The notes beneath the pieces were generated by a model that had not been told where the DNA came from, ran no database searches, and saw nothing but the letters and a program-made list of their open reading frames with translations. Source: Rhodococcoides kroppenstedtii (lineage in GTDB: Bacteria; Actinomycetota; Actinomycetes; Mycobacteriales; Mycobacteriaceae). From it: 64,000 nucleotides of DNA. Location: the NCBI RefSeq assembly GCF_900111805.1, contig NZ_FOJN01000009.1, positions 1-64,000 of the forward strand. Direction: 5' to 3'. This document shows, piece after piece, positions 34,582 through 42,067 of the stretch. Positions within the stretch are counted from its first letter, which is position 1; each line of letters opens with the position of its first letter. Both the position numbers and the translations under genes were made by a program.

Positions 34582-34803
34582 TCAGGTGTTCTCGCGCGTC
34601 GCCCGAACCTTGCGTCGATGGCTCGTGTCGCAGAACGGGTAGTTCTTGCTTCGCCGACACGCGCAGAGCGCCACCATGAATCGATCCGACCGGACCGAGG
34701 TGCCGTCCTCGAGTTCGACGTCGACCGGGCCCTCGACCATCACCGGACCACCGGGCACCACCCGCACCCGGCGTACCTCGCGCCCGTCGGACCCGTCAGG
34801 CAC
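34582..34803 (-). CDS. CDGSH-type iron-sulfur protein
   Basis: A 73-residue protein with one CDGSH motif: Cys47, Cys49, Cys58 and His62 in CACRRSKNYPFCDTSH, the three-Cys one-His set that holds a [2Fe-2S] cluster. The core Gly-Ser is changed to Thr-Ser, which is common. GTG 34803 lies 8 bp inside the end of the methyltransferase gene, so the two genes overlap and are probably co-translated. Role likely in electron or cluster transfer; the partner is unknown. Confidence 0.82.
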   Translation of the reverse strand: MPDGSDGREVRRVRVVPGGPVMVEGPVDVELEDGTSVRSDRFMVALCACRRSKNYPFCDTSHRRKVRATRENT

Positions 34804-35473
34804 GGCGAGCTCGCACGACCACCAATTCCTCCGAACGGCGGCCCGGCTCCAGCTTGCCCGACGCCTCCAACCAGGCGGCGCGAGAATGCATGACGGGGCC
34901 GAACGCGATGCGACGGCGGGCCGCGACGTCCGCGACGGCACCCGCCGCGGTGAGACGGCGCAGCGTCTCCGGTACGCCGGAGAACTCGGAATGGACGATC
35001 AGCATGGTTCCGTCCGGCGTGAGCAGCTCACGGACGGCGTCGCACAGCGGGTCGAGGACCACGCGGCCGTCGTCACCGGCGTCCCAGGCGCGGTGAATCC
35101 CGACGCCTTCGGGCCGGTTCGGCGACGGCACGTACGGAGGATTGGAGACCACCAGATCGAACGGCCGCTCGGCGAGCGCGTCGGTCAGGGTGCCGCGCCG
35201 GGCGTCCACCTCGGCACCGATCCGTCGGGCGTTGTCGGCGACGCAGGCCACGGCACGGGGGTTGATGTCGTAGGCGAGAACCTCGCGTGCGCCGAGCAGT
35301 GCGGCCTGGATTCCCAGGACGCCGGTGCCAGTGCACAAATCGAGAACACGGGCGTCGAGCGGCGCCGAGGCCACCGCCATGACGTCGCAGAGGAAACGCG
35401 AATCGTCCTGCGGTGCATACACACCGGGGTGGGCACGGACAAGGTCCATCGCATCGTGGCGAACTGTGGTCAC
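34796..35473 (-). CDS. HemK/PrmC-type class I methyltransferase
   Basis: A 225-residue SAM methyltransferase. Motif I is VLDLCTGTGVLGIQAA (43-58), followed by AYDINPRAV and the active-site NPPYVPSPNRP (111-121), the NPPY signature of glutamine and adenine-N6 methylases. It is shorter than PrmC and lacks its N-terminal domain, so it is nearer to the Mtq2/HemK2-like branch. GTG 35473 is the first credible start; ATG 35449 is later. It overlaps the CDGSH gene downstream. Confidence 0.85.
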   Translation of the reverse strand: MTTVRHDAMDLVRAHPGVYAPQDDSRFLCDVMAVASAPLDARVLDLCTGTGVLGIQAALLGAREVLAYDINPRAVACVADNARRIGAEVDARRGTLTDALAERPFDLVVSNPPYVPSPNRPEGVGIHRAWDAGDDGRVVLDPLCDAVRELLTPDGTMLIVHSEFSGVPETLRRLTAAGAVADVAARRRIAFGPVMHSRAAWLEASGKLEPGRRSEELVVVRARRA

Positions 35474-35590
35474 AGAGCTGCCTCTCGTCGGTCTCGCCCG
35501 GCGACCGTCCGCTCGGCGGCTCGCTCCACCGCCCGCTCCCGGTCCGCACCCTTTGCTCGAGTCCGTTGATGGGCATGTCCACCCGTGGGC

Positions 35591-35631
35591 CCGGGTGGGT
35601 CACCCACGGCGACACCGTGGGTCACCCACGG
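35591..35631. repeat. Two palindromes in a 336-bp non-coding divergent region
   Basis: Between the methyltransferase start (35473) and hsp20 (35810) I see no gene. The region holds two near-identical palindromes, CCGGGTGGGTCACCCACGG at 35591-35609 and CCGTGGGTCACCCACGG at 35615-35631, with the shared core GTGGGTCACCCAC about 23 bp apart. A third half-site (CCCGTGGG) precedes them. Two dyads spaced about two helix turns apart look like operator sites for a dimeric repressor or activator. Confidence 0.55.
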
Positions 35632-35711
35632 GATCCCCCCTGGGCGTCACACGCATGCCCCGACCCCGGGGGCTCGAAACCGACGACGCCGGAAAATGCG
35701 CCGACACGGAT

Positions 35712-35738
35712 CTGGCACTCTCCACCCGAGAGTGCTAA
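35712..35738 (+). promoter_or_regulatory. CIRCE element (HrcA operator) upstream of hsp20
   Basis: The sequence CTGGCACTC, nine spacer bases, then GAGTGCTAA matches the CIRCE inverted repeat (TTAGCACTC-N9-GAGTGCTAA); the right half is perfect and the left half differs at two positions. It ends 71 bp before the hsp20 start. HrcA should repress the gene at low temperature through this site. Confidence 0.85.
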
Positions 35739-35809
35739 TCTCGGTGCTGCACAGCTGGTAGGAGCCTCCACGCGGGGTGGAGGCCGCTGATGTGATGGAG
35801 GTGAGTGCT

Positions 35810-36274
35810 GTGCTTCGCTTCGATCCCTTCTCCGACATCGACTCGGTGGCCAAGCAGCTGCTCGGTGCGTCCGCAGGATCGCCGCGCGTGCCCCGGTTCA
35901 TGCCGATCGATCTCTACAAGTCGGGAGACCACTACGTCCTCAAGGCCGATCTGCCGGGCGTCGACCCGGGTTCGGTGGACGTCGACGTCGACAACGGCAT
36001 CCTGACGCTGCGGGCGGAGCGCACCGCACCGAGCGATCAGGGCGTGCAGTGGATCACCTCGGAGCGGTTCTCGGGCAAGTACATGCGTCAGCTGAGCCTG
36101 GGCGAGGGCATCGACACCGAGGGCATCGCGGCGACGTACGACAACGGCGTGCTCACCGTGACCATCCCCGTCGCGGAGAAGGCCAAGCCGCGTCGCATCG
36201 AGATCGGACGCAGTTCCGACGGGCCGCAGCAGGTGGAGACCGGCGGCCGCACCGAGGTCACCTCGGGGCAGTGA
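35810..36274 (+). CDS. Small heat shock protein Hsp20 family
   Basis: A 154-residue alpha-crystallin-type chaperone. It begins VLRFDPFSDIDSVAKQLLG, the common actinobacterial Hsp20 start. The crystallin domain (about 30-130) holds PIDLYKSGDHYVLKADLPGV and the late hallmark AATYDNGVLTVTIPVAE (A-x-x-x-n-G-v-L). GTG 35810 follows GGAGG at 8 bp; ATG 35795 overlaps that site and is less likely. The CIRCE element upstream predicts heat induction through HrcA. A terminator hairpin follows. Confidence 0.92.
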   Translation: MLRFDPFSDIDSVAKQLLGASAGSPRVPRFMPIDLYKSGDHYVLKADLPGVDPGSVDVDVDNGILTLRAERTAPSDQGVQWITSERFSGKYMRQLSLGEGIDTEGIAATYDNGVLTVTIPVAEKAKPRRIEIGRSSDGPQQVETGGRTEVTSGQ

Positions 36275-36284
36275 GGTCGAGGCG

Positions 36285-36311
36285 CGCCGGGGCGGGTCGC
36301 CCGCCCCGGCG
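36285..36311. terminator. Strong bidirectional terminator hairpin
   Basis: A 12-bp perfect GC stem (CGCCGGGGCGGG and CCCGCCCCGGCG) with a 3-nt loop lies between the convergent stops of hsp20 (36274) and a TetR gene (36315). Confidence 0.75.
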
Positions 36312-36314
36312 GGC

Positions 36315-36878
36315 CTACCACCTCCTGGCGATGAGGGTGGCGATGCGCGGAATCTCCTCCGGCGGTAGGGGTTCGAGCCCCACCACCACCTGTCGGGTCA
36401 GCAGCCCGTCCACCGACATGGCGAACAGTTCCGCCGACGCGGTGGTGGCCGGGTAGCCCGCCTCGGTCATCTTGTCGACGATCAGTGCGACGAAGGCGGC
36501 GAGTTGGCGGTCGAAGACCGCCTTGATCTCCGGCCGCACCAGCCCTTCGCCCAGGAGATGATGCCGGGCGATCACGCGCGCGCGGTGGTCGTCGCTGCAC
36601 ATGTCGGTGACGAATCCGACGATCGCGTCGACCACGGCGTCGAGGTCCCAGCGGTCGAGGGCGAAGTGCGCCGCGGCCACCGCCATGTCGCGACGGAACA
36701 CTTCCTCGAGGGCGAGGGACAGCAGCGTGGCGCGGTCCGGAGCGTGATAGTTCACAGCACCGGCGCCGAGGCCGGTGGCCTGATCGACGGCGCGATGGGT
36801 GAATCCGCGTGGCCCGCGCTCGGCCAGAACGGCGACGGCGGCCCGGGCGATCAGCGCGCGACGGTCCGGTTTGGACAC
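36315..36878 (-). CDS. TetR family transcriptional regulator
   Basis: A 187-residue regulator with the HTH at about 8-52: LIARAAVAVLAERGPRGFTH and ATGLGAGAVNYHAPDRATLL. The C-terminal domain is a TetR_C_6-like helical bundle with HHLLGEGLVRPEIK. GTG 36878 follows GAGGG; GTG 36914 would add 12 residues. It is divergent from the DAPG-hydrolase-like gene, with a small dyad in between, so control of that gene is likely. Confidence 0.83.
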   Translation of the reverse strand: MSKPDRRALIARAAVAVLAERGPRGFTHRAVDQATGLGAGAVNYHAPDRATLLSLALEEVFRRDMAVAAAHFALDRWDLDAVVDAIVGFVTDMCSDDHRARVIARHHLLGEGLVRPEIKAVFDRQLAAFVALIVDKMTEAGYPATTASAELFAMSVDGLLTRQVVVGLEPLPPEEIPRIATLIARRW

Positions 36879-37116
36879 GGCCGTCGCACCCTCGTCTCGG
36901 CCCCGCGTGATCACGGCCGTGACTCTACGGTCCTGCACGGTGATGCGGGCGCGCACGTCGCATCTGCAACCCGAGTGTGACCCGCAGCGACGGGGACGAC
37001 CCACCGGCCGTCACCGCCGCTCCCCCGACTGCGACCGCCCGCCCCCGGTCCCGAAGAACGACACGGACCGGGGCCGTCGGCAAACCCCCATTACCGACCG
37101 GCGAACCGGCCGACCA

Positions 37117-37138
37117 GGTGAATCGACCCAAATTCACC
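37117..37138. promoter_or_regulatory. Candidate TetR operator
   Basis: A 7-bp inverted repeat (GGTGAAT at 37117-37123, ATTCACC at 37132-37138) with an 8-nt spacer lies 45 bp before the DAPG-hydrolase-like gene and in the divergent spacer with the TetR gene. Size and place fit a TetR operator. TTGACA at 37147-37152 could be the -35 box. Confidence 0.45.
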
Positions 37139-37182
37139 GCGGGGGTTTGACAGGGCGAAACCCTACGCCGTCTTCTTGACAG

Positions 37183-38118
37183 ATGTTGAGAAACTGCGTC
37201 ATCGGCCGCCGCGCCGCACTGGGTCTGGCCGCCGCGGCGGGCCTCGGCGTCGCGTCCACCACCGTCCCCGGCGGCCGTGCCGCCGCCGCACCGCTGCTGC
37301 CTCCTACGTGCGCCCCGCGCTATCCCGGATACCGGGACGCCGACTTCGCGAAGCCCTACGCCAAGTACTTCGAGCCGCGGACGGCGCCGCCGCAGACCGT
37401 CGTCCAGCAGGCCTACGCCGGACCGGCGCTCACGCCGACGGCCGTACCCCGGTTCGAGAGCCTGACGCGCGACCTCGGCCCGACCGGCCTGTCCCCCATC
37501 GAGACCGGCTACGGCCGCTCGCCCGACGGCGTGGTGTTCGTCGCCGTCCGCACCGAGATGCCGCGCGTCACCGCGGCCATGTGGGACTGGTGGTTCGGCT
37601 GGCACTCCACCGAGGCGGCCCGCTACAAGCTGTGGCACCCCGACGCCCACCAGTTCGCGGCGCTCGCCGAGGACCGCACTGGCCGGCCGATCCCGGACAA
37701 GCAGAAGTACATCGGCAACACCACGTTCGTCGACGAGTACGTGGGACCGAAGCTGCAGCAGCTGGCCATCAACTTTCGCGATCCGGTGGCGCACGGGTTC
37801 ACCGTTCCCGCCGATCAGACGATCGTGTTCGGCCGCGTGGGAAGCAGTATCGCTCCGGTCGACCTGGGCTGGCTGGCGCACCAGGTGCGTCCGATACCCG
37901 GCGGCGCAGAGATGCGCAGCCGGTTCTTTCTCAACATCCGCGGCCTGAAGGTGCCCGACGTGGTGCAGGCCGCGTGCGCCGTCGCCCGCGGGCCGGCCGT
38001 CGATCCGAGCGACCTGGACCTCTCCCTCGAGCTGGGCCGGGATCTGCTCTTCCACTGCGGCTCGGAGATGAACCACCTGGCGCGGTTCCTGCCCGAGCTT
38101 CACGCCGAATTCTCCTGA
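37183..38118 (+). CDS. DAPG hydrolase (PhlG) family protein with Tat-like signal
   Basis: A 311-residue protein of the 2,4-diacetylphloroglucinol / phloretin hydrolase family, which cleaves carbon-carbon bonds of acylated phenols using zinc. The motif MWDWWFGWHSTEAARYKLWH (133-152) and the late FHCGSEMNHLARFLPEL carry the metal ligands, by family comparison His141, probably Glu185, His291 and Glu295. The N-terminus (GRRAALGLAAAAGLG, then AAAAP) looks like a twin-arginine signal, so export is likely, whereas classic PhlG is cytosolic. A TetR gene is divergent. Possible role: breaking down plant or bacterial phenolics. Confidence 0.8.
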   Translation: MLRNCVIGRRAALGLAAAAGLGVASTTVPGGRAAAAPLLPPTCAPRYPGYRDADFAKPYAKYFEPRTAPPQTVVQQAYAGPALTPTAVPRFESLTRDLGPTGLSPIETGYGRSPDGVVFVAVRTEMPRVTAAMWDWWFGWHSTEAARYKLWHPDAHQFAALAEDRTGRPIPDKQKYIGNTTFVDEYVGPKLQQLAINFRDPVAHGFTVPADQTIVFGRVGSSIAPVDLGWLAHQVRPIPGGAEMRSRFFLNIRGLKVPDVVQAACAVARGPAVDPSDLDLSLELGRDLLFHCGSEMNHLARFLPELHAEFS

Positions 38119-38177
38119 CCACCGCTTGAGCCGGTGACGAGCGGGTATTCCGCAGGTTCCTCTCGAAAGGCATCTGC

Positions 38178-39230
38178 GTGCGCATTCTCGTCACCGGCTC
38201 CACCGGGTACATCGGGTCCCGGCTCGTTCCGATCCTCCTCGCCGACGGCCACGACGTACTCGCCGCGATGCGCGACGACGGCAAGGCCGACTCCTTCAGC
38301 TGGGGTGACCGCGTCACACCGGTCCACTTCGACATCACCGACACCGACTCGATCGACGCGGCCCTGCGCACCGCCGACGCCGTCGTCTACCTCGTGCACT
38401 CGATGGACGACGGCGATTTCGTCCGGAAGGACCGCGAGGCCGCCGAGGCCGTGGCCCGCGCCGCCGAGAAGCACGGCGTCGACCGGATCGTCTACCTCTC
38501 CGGCCACGTGCCCGACGATCACACGGAACTCTCCGATCACATCCGCTCGCGCCTGCAGGTGGAGGAGGTCTTCACCGAGTCCTCGGTCACGTCGACCGTG
38601 CTGCGTGCGGCCATCGTGCTCGGCTCGGGTTCGACGTCGTTCGAGCTGGTACGACGCATGGTGGAGCGGCTCCCCGCGACCCCGGTGCCGTCGTGGATGG
38701 TGAACAAGGTCCAGCCCATCGCCACGGCCGACGTGCTCCAGGTCATCGCAGCCGCGCTCGGCGAGCGGCCGATGCCCGGCTCCTTCGACATCGGCGGCAC
38801 CGAGGTGATGACGTATCCCGAACTGCTGCAGCGGTATGCCGCGGTGGCCGATCTCGCCCGGCCGCAGTTCCGCGTGCCGTTCGTGCCCACCCCGGTGGTC
38901 GGGCGCGCCGTCGCCGCCATCACCGGTATGCCGCGCGGAACGGTGATCTCCCTGGTGGACAGCCTCCACCACGACATGGTCGCGCGGCGCGGCAACGCCG
39001 TGACCAGTGACTTCGCCGACGCCGTGGGGGACCCGATCGGCGTCGACGACGCCATCCGTCGCGCGCTGACGGTGACCGCGCACGACGGCACCGACGCCGA
39101 AGGCACCACGGATCCGCAGGCCGCCGCCGATTCGGACCCGTCCTGGGCGGGCGGGTTCGTGTCCATCGAGGACGGTCGGGTCCGGCACGACGCGTCGGGA
39201 CTCGCGGCGGTACTCGCGCGAAGGCGCTGA
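38178..39230 (+). CDS. Atypical SDR / NAD(P)H-binding epimerase-like protein
   Basis: A 350-residue extended or atypical SDR. The nucleotide-binding motif is VTGSTGYIGSRLVPILL (5-21), followed by DITDTDSIDAAL and YLVHSMDDGDFVRKDREAA, as in the YbjT / DUF2867-linked family. Tyr-x-x-x-Lys catalysis is not evident, typical for NmrA-like or ybjT-like proteins. GTG 38178 follows GAAAGG at 8 bp. It starts a same-strand set of three oxidoreductase genes ending at 41433. Confidence 0.83.
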   Translation: MRILVTGSTGYIGSRLVPILLADGHDVLAAMRDDGKADSFSWGDRVTPVHFDITDTDSIDAALRTADAVVYLVHSMDDGDFVRKDREAAEAVARAAEKHGVDRIVYLSGHVPDDHTELSDHIRSRLQVEEVFTESSVTSTVLRAAIVLGSGSTSFELVRRMVERLPATPVPSWMVNKVQPIATADVLQVIAAALGERPMPGSFDIGGTEVMTYPELLQRYAAVADLARPQFRVPFVPTPVVGRAVAAITGMPRGTVISLVDSLHHDMVARRGNAVTSDFADAVGDPIGVDDAIRRALTVTAHDGTDAEGTTDPQAAADSDPSWAGGFVSIEDGRVRHDASGLAAVLARRR

Positions 39231-39278
39231 CCCGGGCGATCGCGGTTCCCGGGCCGATCCGCGGGTACTCGGCCCGGC

Positions 39279-40190
39279 ATGACCGACGACGCCACCGCAT
39301 CCTCTCGCCCCCTCCGCGACCCCGTCCACGCCTACCCGGCACCGGACCGCGCTGCGCAACAACCGATTCCGCATCCCGGCCTCACCCGTGACCTGGTCAC
39401 CACGCCGGACCACGGCGAGTCGTCGTACCGCGGGTCCGGTCGACTGACCGGCCGACGCGCCCTGATCACCGGGGCCGACTCCGGCATCGGCCGCGCCGTC
39501 GCTCTCGCGTTCGCCCGCGAGGGCGCCGACGTGGTGCTGAGCTACCTCGCGGACGAGGAGGAGGACGCGCAGGAGACGGCCCGTCTGGTGGAGGAGGCCG
39601 GCCGCAAGGCCGTCCGTGCGCCGGGCGACATCCGGTCGGAAGACTTCTGCGCCGAGCTGATCGACACCACCGTCCGCGACCTCGGCGGCATCGACATCCT
39701 GGTGAACAACGCGGCGTATCAGATGGCGCAGAGCGGCGGCATCGCCGACATCACCACCGAGCAATTCGACCGCGTGCTGAAGACCAACCTGTACGCGCTG
39801 TTCTGGCTGTCCAAGAAGGCCGTCGCCGTCATGGAGCCGGGGTCGACGATCGTCAACACCTCGTCGGTGCAGGGGGTCAGTCCCTCCCCCGAACTGCTCG
39901 ACTACGCCACCACCAAGGCGGGCATCATCAACTTCTCCAAGGGCCTGGCGCAGGACGTCGCGTCCCGCGGCATTCGCGTCAACGTGGTGGCGCCCGGCCC
40001 CATCTGGACCCCGCTGATTCCCGCCACGATGCCGCCGGACAGCGTCGAGGGATTCGGCGACCAGGCCCCGTTGGGCCGCGCCGGACACCCCGCCGAGCTC
40101 GCCCCCGCCTACGTCTATCTCGCATCCGACGACAGCACCTACGTCACCGGCCAGGTCATCGGCGTGACCGGTGGGTCGCCGATTCTCTGA
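39279..40190 (+). CDS. SDR family oxidoreductase (general stress YhdG/YghA-type)
   Basis: A 303-residue classical SDR with an N-terminal extension of about 55 residues, as in the E. coli YghA and B. subtilis YhxC/YhdF group. Cofactor motif TGADSGIGRAVALAFAREGA (61-80), NNAAYQMA, catalytic Ser in NTSSVQG, YATTKAGI (Tyr-x-x-x-Lys) and PGPIWTPLIPATMP. NADP or NAD-linked aldehyde reductase activity is likely; related proteins are general-stress proteins. It lies between the atypical SDR and a zinc dehydrogenase on the same strand. Confidence 0.88.
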   Translation: MTDDATASSRPLRDPVHAYPAPDRAAQQPIPHPGLTRDLVTTPDHGESSYRGSGRLTGRRALITGADSGIGRAVALAFAREGADVVLSYLADEEEDAQETARLVEEAGRKAVRAPGDIRSEDFCAELIDTTVRDLGGIDILVNNAAYQMAQSGGIADITTEQFDRVLKTNLYALFWLSKKAVAVMEPGSTIVNTSSVQGVSPSPELLDYATTKAGIINFSKGLAQDVASRGIRVNVVAPGPIWTPLIPATMPPDSVEGFGDQAPLGRAGHPAELAPAYVYLASDDSTYVTGQVIGVTGGSPIL

Positions 40191-40251
40191 CCGCATCCGC
40201 ATCGCAGCGGACCACCACCGCACCGGACCACGAACCCGAGGAGCCGATCCC

Positions 40252-41433
40252 ATGAAGGCAGTCACCTGGCACGGCAAGCGCGACGTCCGCGTCGACACCG
40301 TGCCCGATCCCCGCATCGAACACCCCACCGACGCGATCATCGAGGTCACGTCCACCAACATCTGCGGATCCGACCTGCACCTCTACGAGGTGCTGGGCCC
40401 GTTCATGAATCCCGGCGACATCCTCGGGCACGAGCCCATGGGCATCGTGCGGGAGGTCGGCAGCGAGGTCACCGAGCTGTCGCCCGGCGACCGCGTCGTG
40501 ATCCCGTTCCAGATCTCCTGCGGCAGCTGTCACATGTGCGACAAGCTCCTCTACACCCAGTGCGAGACCACGCAGGTCCGCGACACCGGTATGGGCGCAG
40601 CGCTGTTCGGCTACTCCGAGCTCTACGGCTCGGTGCCCGGCGGCCAGGCGCAGTACCTCCGCGTTCCGCACGCGAACTTCACCCACATCAAGGTCCCGGA
40701 AGGACCGGCCGACCAGCGCTTCGTCTACCTCTCCGATGTGCTGCCGACGGCGTGGCAGGCCGTGCAGTACGCCGACGTGCCCGACGGCGGCACGCTGGCC
40801 GTGCTGGGTCTCGGTCCGATCGGTGACATGGCCGCGCGCATCGGAACCCACCTGGGGTACCGCGTGATCGCTGTCGACCTCGTGCCGGAACGCCTCGCCC
40901 GGGCGACCGCGCGGGGCATCGAGACCGTCGATCTGCGCGACGCCAAGGGCCGGGTCGGCGACGCGATCCGCGACCTGACGGACGGTCGCGGCACCGATTC
41001 GGTGGTGGACGCCGTCGGCATGGAAGCCCACGGATCGCCGGTGGCGAAGGTGACGCAACAGCTCGCCGGGCTGCTTCCCGACGCGCTGAGCAAGCCGATG
41101 ATGCAACGCGCCGGAGTGGACCGGCTCGACGCGCTGTACTCGGCGATCGACATCGCCCGGCGCGGCGGGACCATCTCCCTGTCGGGCGTGTACGGCGGCG
41201 CCGCGGACCCGATGCCGATGCTGACCATGTTCGACAAGCAGCTCCGGCTCCACATGGGCCAGGCCAACGTCAAGCGGTGGGTCGACGACATCCTGCCGCT
41301 GCTGACCGACGACGATCCGTTGGGCGTGGACGACTTCGCCACCCACACCGTCCCGCTCGACGACGCGCCGCGCATGTACGAGGTCTTCCAGAAGAAACAG
41401 GACGGCGCGGTCAAGGTCGTGCTCACCCCGTAG
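40252..41433 (+). CDS. Zinc-dependent alcohol dehydrogenase (FdhA-like)
   Basis: A 393-residue MDR enzyme of the formaldehyde-dehydrogenase-like branch. Catalytic zinc: Cys38 (ICGSD), His60 and Glu61 (GHE). Structural zinc: Cys90, Cys93, Cys96 and Cys104, all four present, unlike the shorter paralogue at 2833. Cofactor motif LGLGPIGDMAAR. The longer C-terminal part with PKPM-like insert is typical of the glutathione-independent formaldehyde dehydrogenase group. ATG 40252 follows GAGGAG. A strong terminator follows the gene. Confidence 0.88.
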   Translation: MKAVTWHGKRDVRVDTVPDPRIEHPTDAIIEVTSTNICGSDLHLYEVLGPFMNPGDILGHEPMGIVREVGSEVTELSPGDRVVIPFQISCGSCHMCDKLLYTQCETTQVRDTGMGAALFGYSELYGSVPGGQAQYLRVPHANFTHIKVPEGPADQRFVYLSDVLPTAWQAVQYADVPDGGTLAVLGLGPIGDMAARIGTHLGYRVIAVDLVPERLARATARGIETVDLRDAKGRVGDAIRDLTDGRGTDSVVDAVGMEAHGSPVAKVTQQLAGLLPDALSKPMMQRAGVDRLDALYSAIDIARRGGTISLSGVYGGAADPMPMLTMFDKQLRLHMGQANVKRWVDDILPLLTDDDPLGVDDFATHTVPLDDAPRMYEVFQKKQDGAVKVVLTP

Positions 41434-41467
41434 CAGCCGCGGTCGCCGACCCGGCCACGCACACAGC

Positions 41468-41495
41468 GACGCCCCCGCCGTTCGGCGGGGGCGTC
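41468..41495 (+). terminator. Strong rho-independent-like terminator
   Basis: A 13-bp perfect hairpin (GACGCCCCCGCCG, complement CGGCGGGGGCGTC) with a 2-nt loop closes the SDR/dehydrogenase unit, followed by GTGGTTTCGT. It can also serve the convergent STAS gene. Confidence 0.8.
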
Positions 41496-41534
41496 GTGGT
41501 TTCGTCCGTCAGCGCAGGCGCGGGGCGCACGGCG

Positions 41535-41903
41535 TCAGCGCGGTGCCAATTCCGCCGCGTCGGTGACGACCGGAACGCTGCGGTCCAGGCCGAGGATGGT
41601 CAGCGTCCGCATCACGCGAAGTGACGGCGCGATAACGGCCTCGATACCACCGGGCAGGTCACGCAGCACGTTCTCCAGGGCGGTGACGCCGGCGCTGGAG
41701 AAGAACTCGACCCCGGAGAGATCGAGACGAACGGTGGTCGAGGCTGCCACCGCACCGCGGACGGTGTTTTCCAGCCGCGGTGCGGTGACAAGATCGATGT
41801 CGCCGGACACGTGGACGATTGCGTCGGAAACGTGCAGGTCGAACGGGGTGTCCACCGGGTCGGCGAGCAGGGTGGCGAGAGAAGCGGGAGAGTCCTGGGT
41901 CAT
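41535..41903 (-). CDS. STAS domain anti-sigma factor antagonist
   Basis: A 122-residue STAS protein. The core VRLDLSGVEFFSSAGVTALE (59-78) is the antagonist signature, with the serine pair where an RsbW-type kinase adds phosphate. The N-terminal beta strands IVHVSGDIDLVTAPRLE fit the RsbV/SpoIIAA fold. ATG 41903 is preceded by AGAGA. There is no kinase or sigma gene next to it; the only RsbW-like kinase in the window is at 25900. It may relay stress signals to a sigma-B/F type factor. Confidence 0.87.
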   Translation of the reverse strand: MTQDSPASLATLLADPVDTPFDLHVSDAIVHVSGDIDLVTAPRLENTVRGAVAASTTVRLDLSGVEFFSSAGVTALENVLRDLPGGIEAVIAPSLRVMRTLTILGLDRSVPVVTDAAELAPR

Positions 41904-42024
41904 GTCGAGTCTCTCTTCTTGCACCCGGCGGCGGCGCTGCCGGGCGTGACGCGTCCGGCCCGTCTCTGGACCGCTTTGCATGCAATCCTGATCGACCGGA
42001 GTCTCGTCCCGACCGCCCTGGATG

Positions 42025-42061
42025 TCACGAAAAGGTCACGACAGATCACGAAAAGGTCACG
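42025..42061 (+). repeat. Perfect 16-bp direct repeat upstream of acetoacetate-CoA ligase
   Basis: TCACGAAAAGGTCACG occurs at 42025-42040 and again at 42046-42061, a 21-bp period equal to two helical turns, just before the acetoacetate-CoA ligase start. Such same-face repeats are typical binding sites for an activator or repressor. Each copy has CACG at both ends in the same orientation. The rest of the 164-bp divergent spacer to the STAS gene shows nothing else. Confidence 0.6.
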
Positions 42062-42067
42062 GTGGTG

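Noticed and set aside
35073-35615. Coding frames across the palindromes upstream of hsp20
   Set aside because: They are shadows of the methyltransferase gene that run on into the spacer, with no start site or family similarity.
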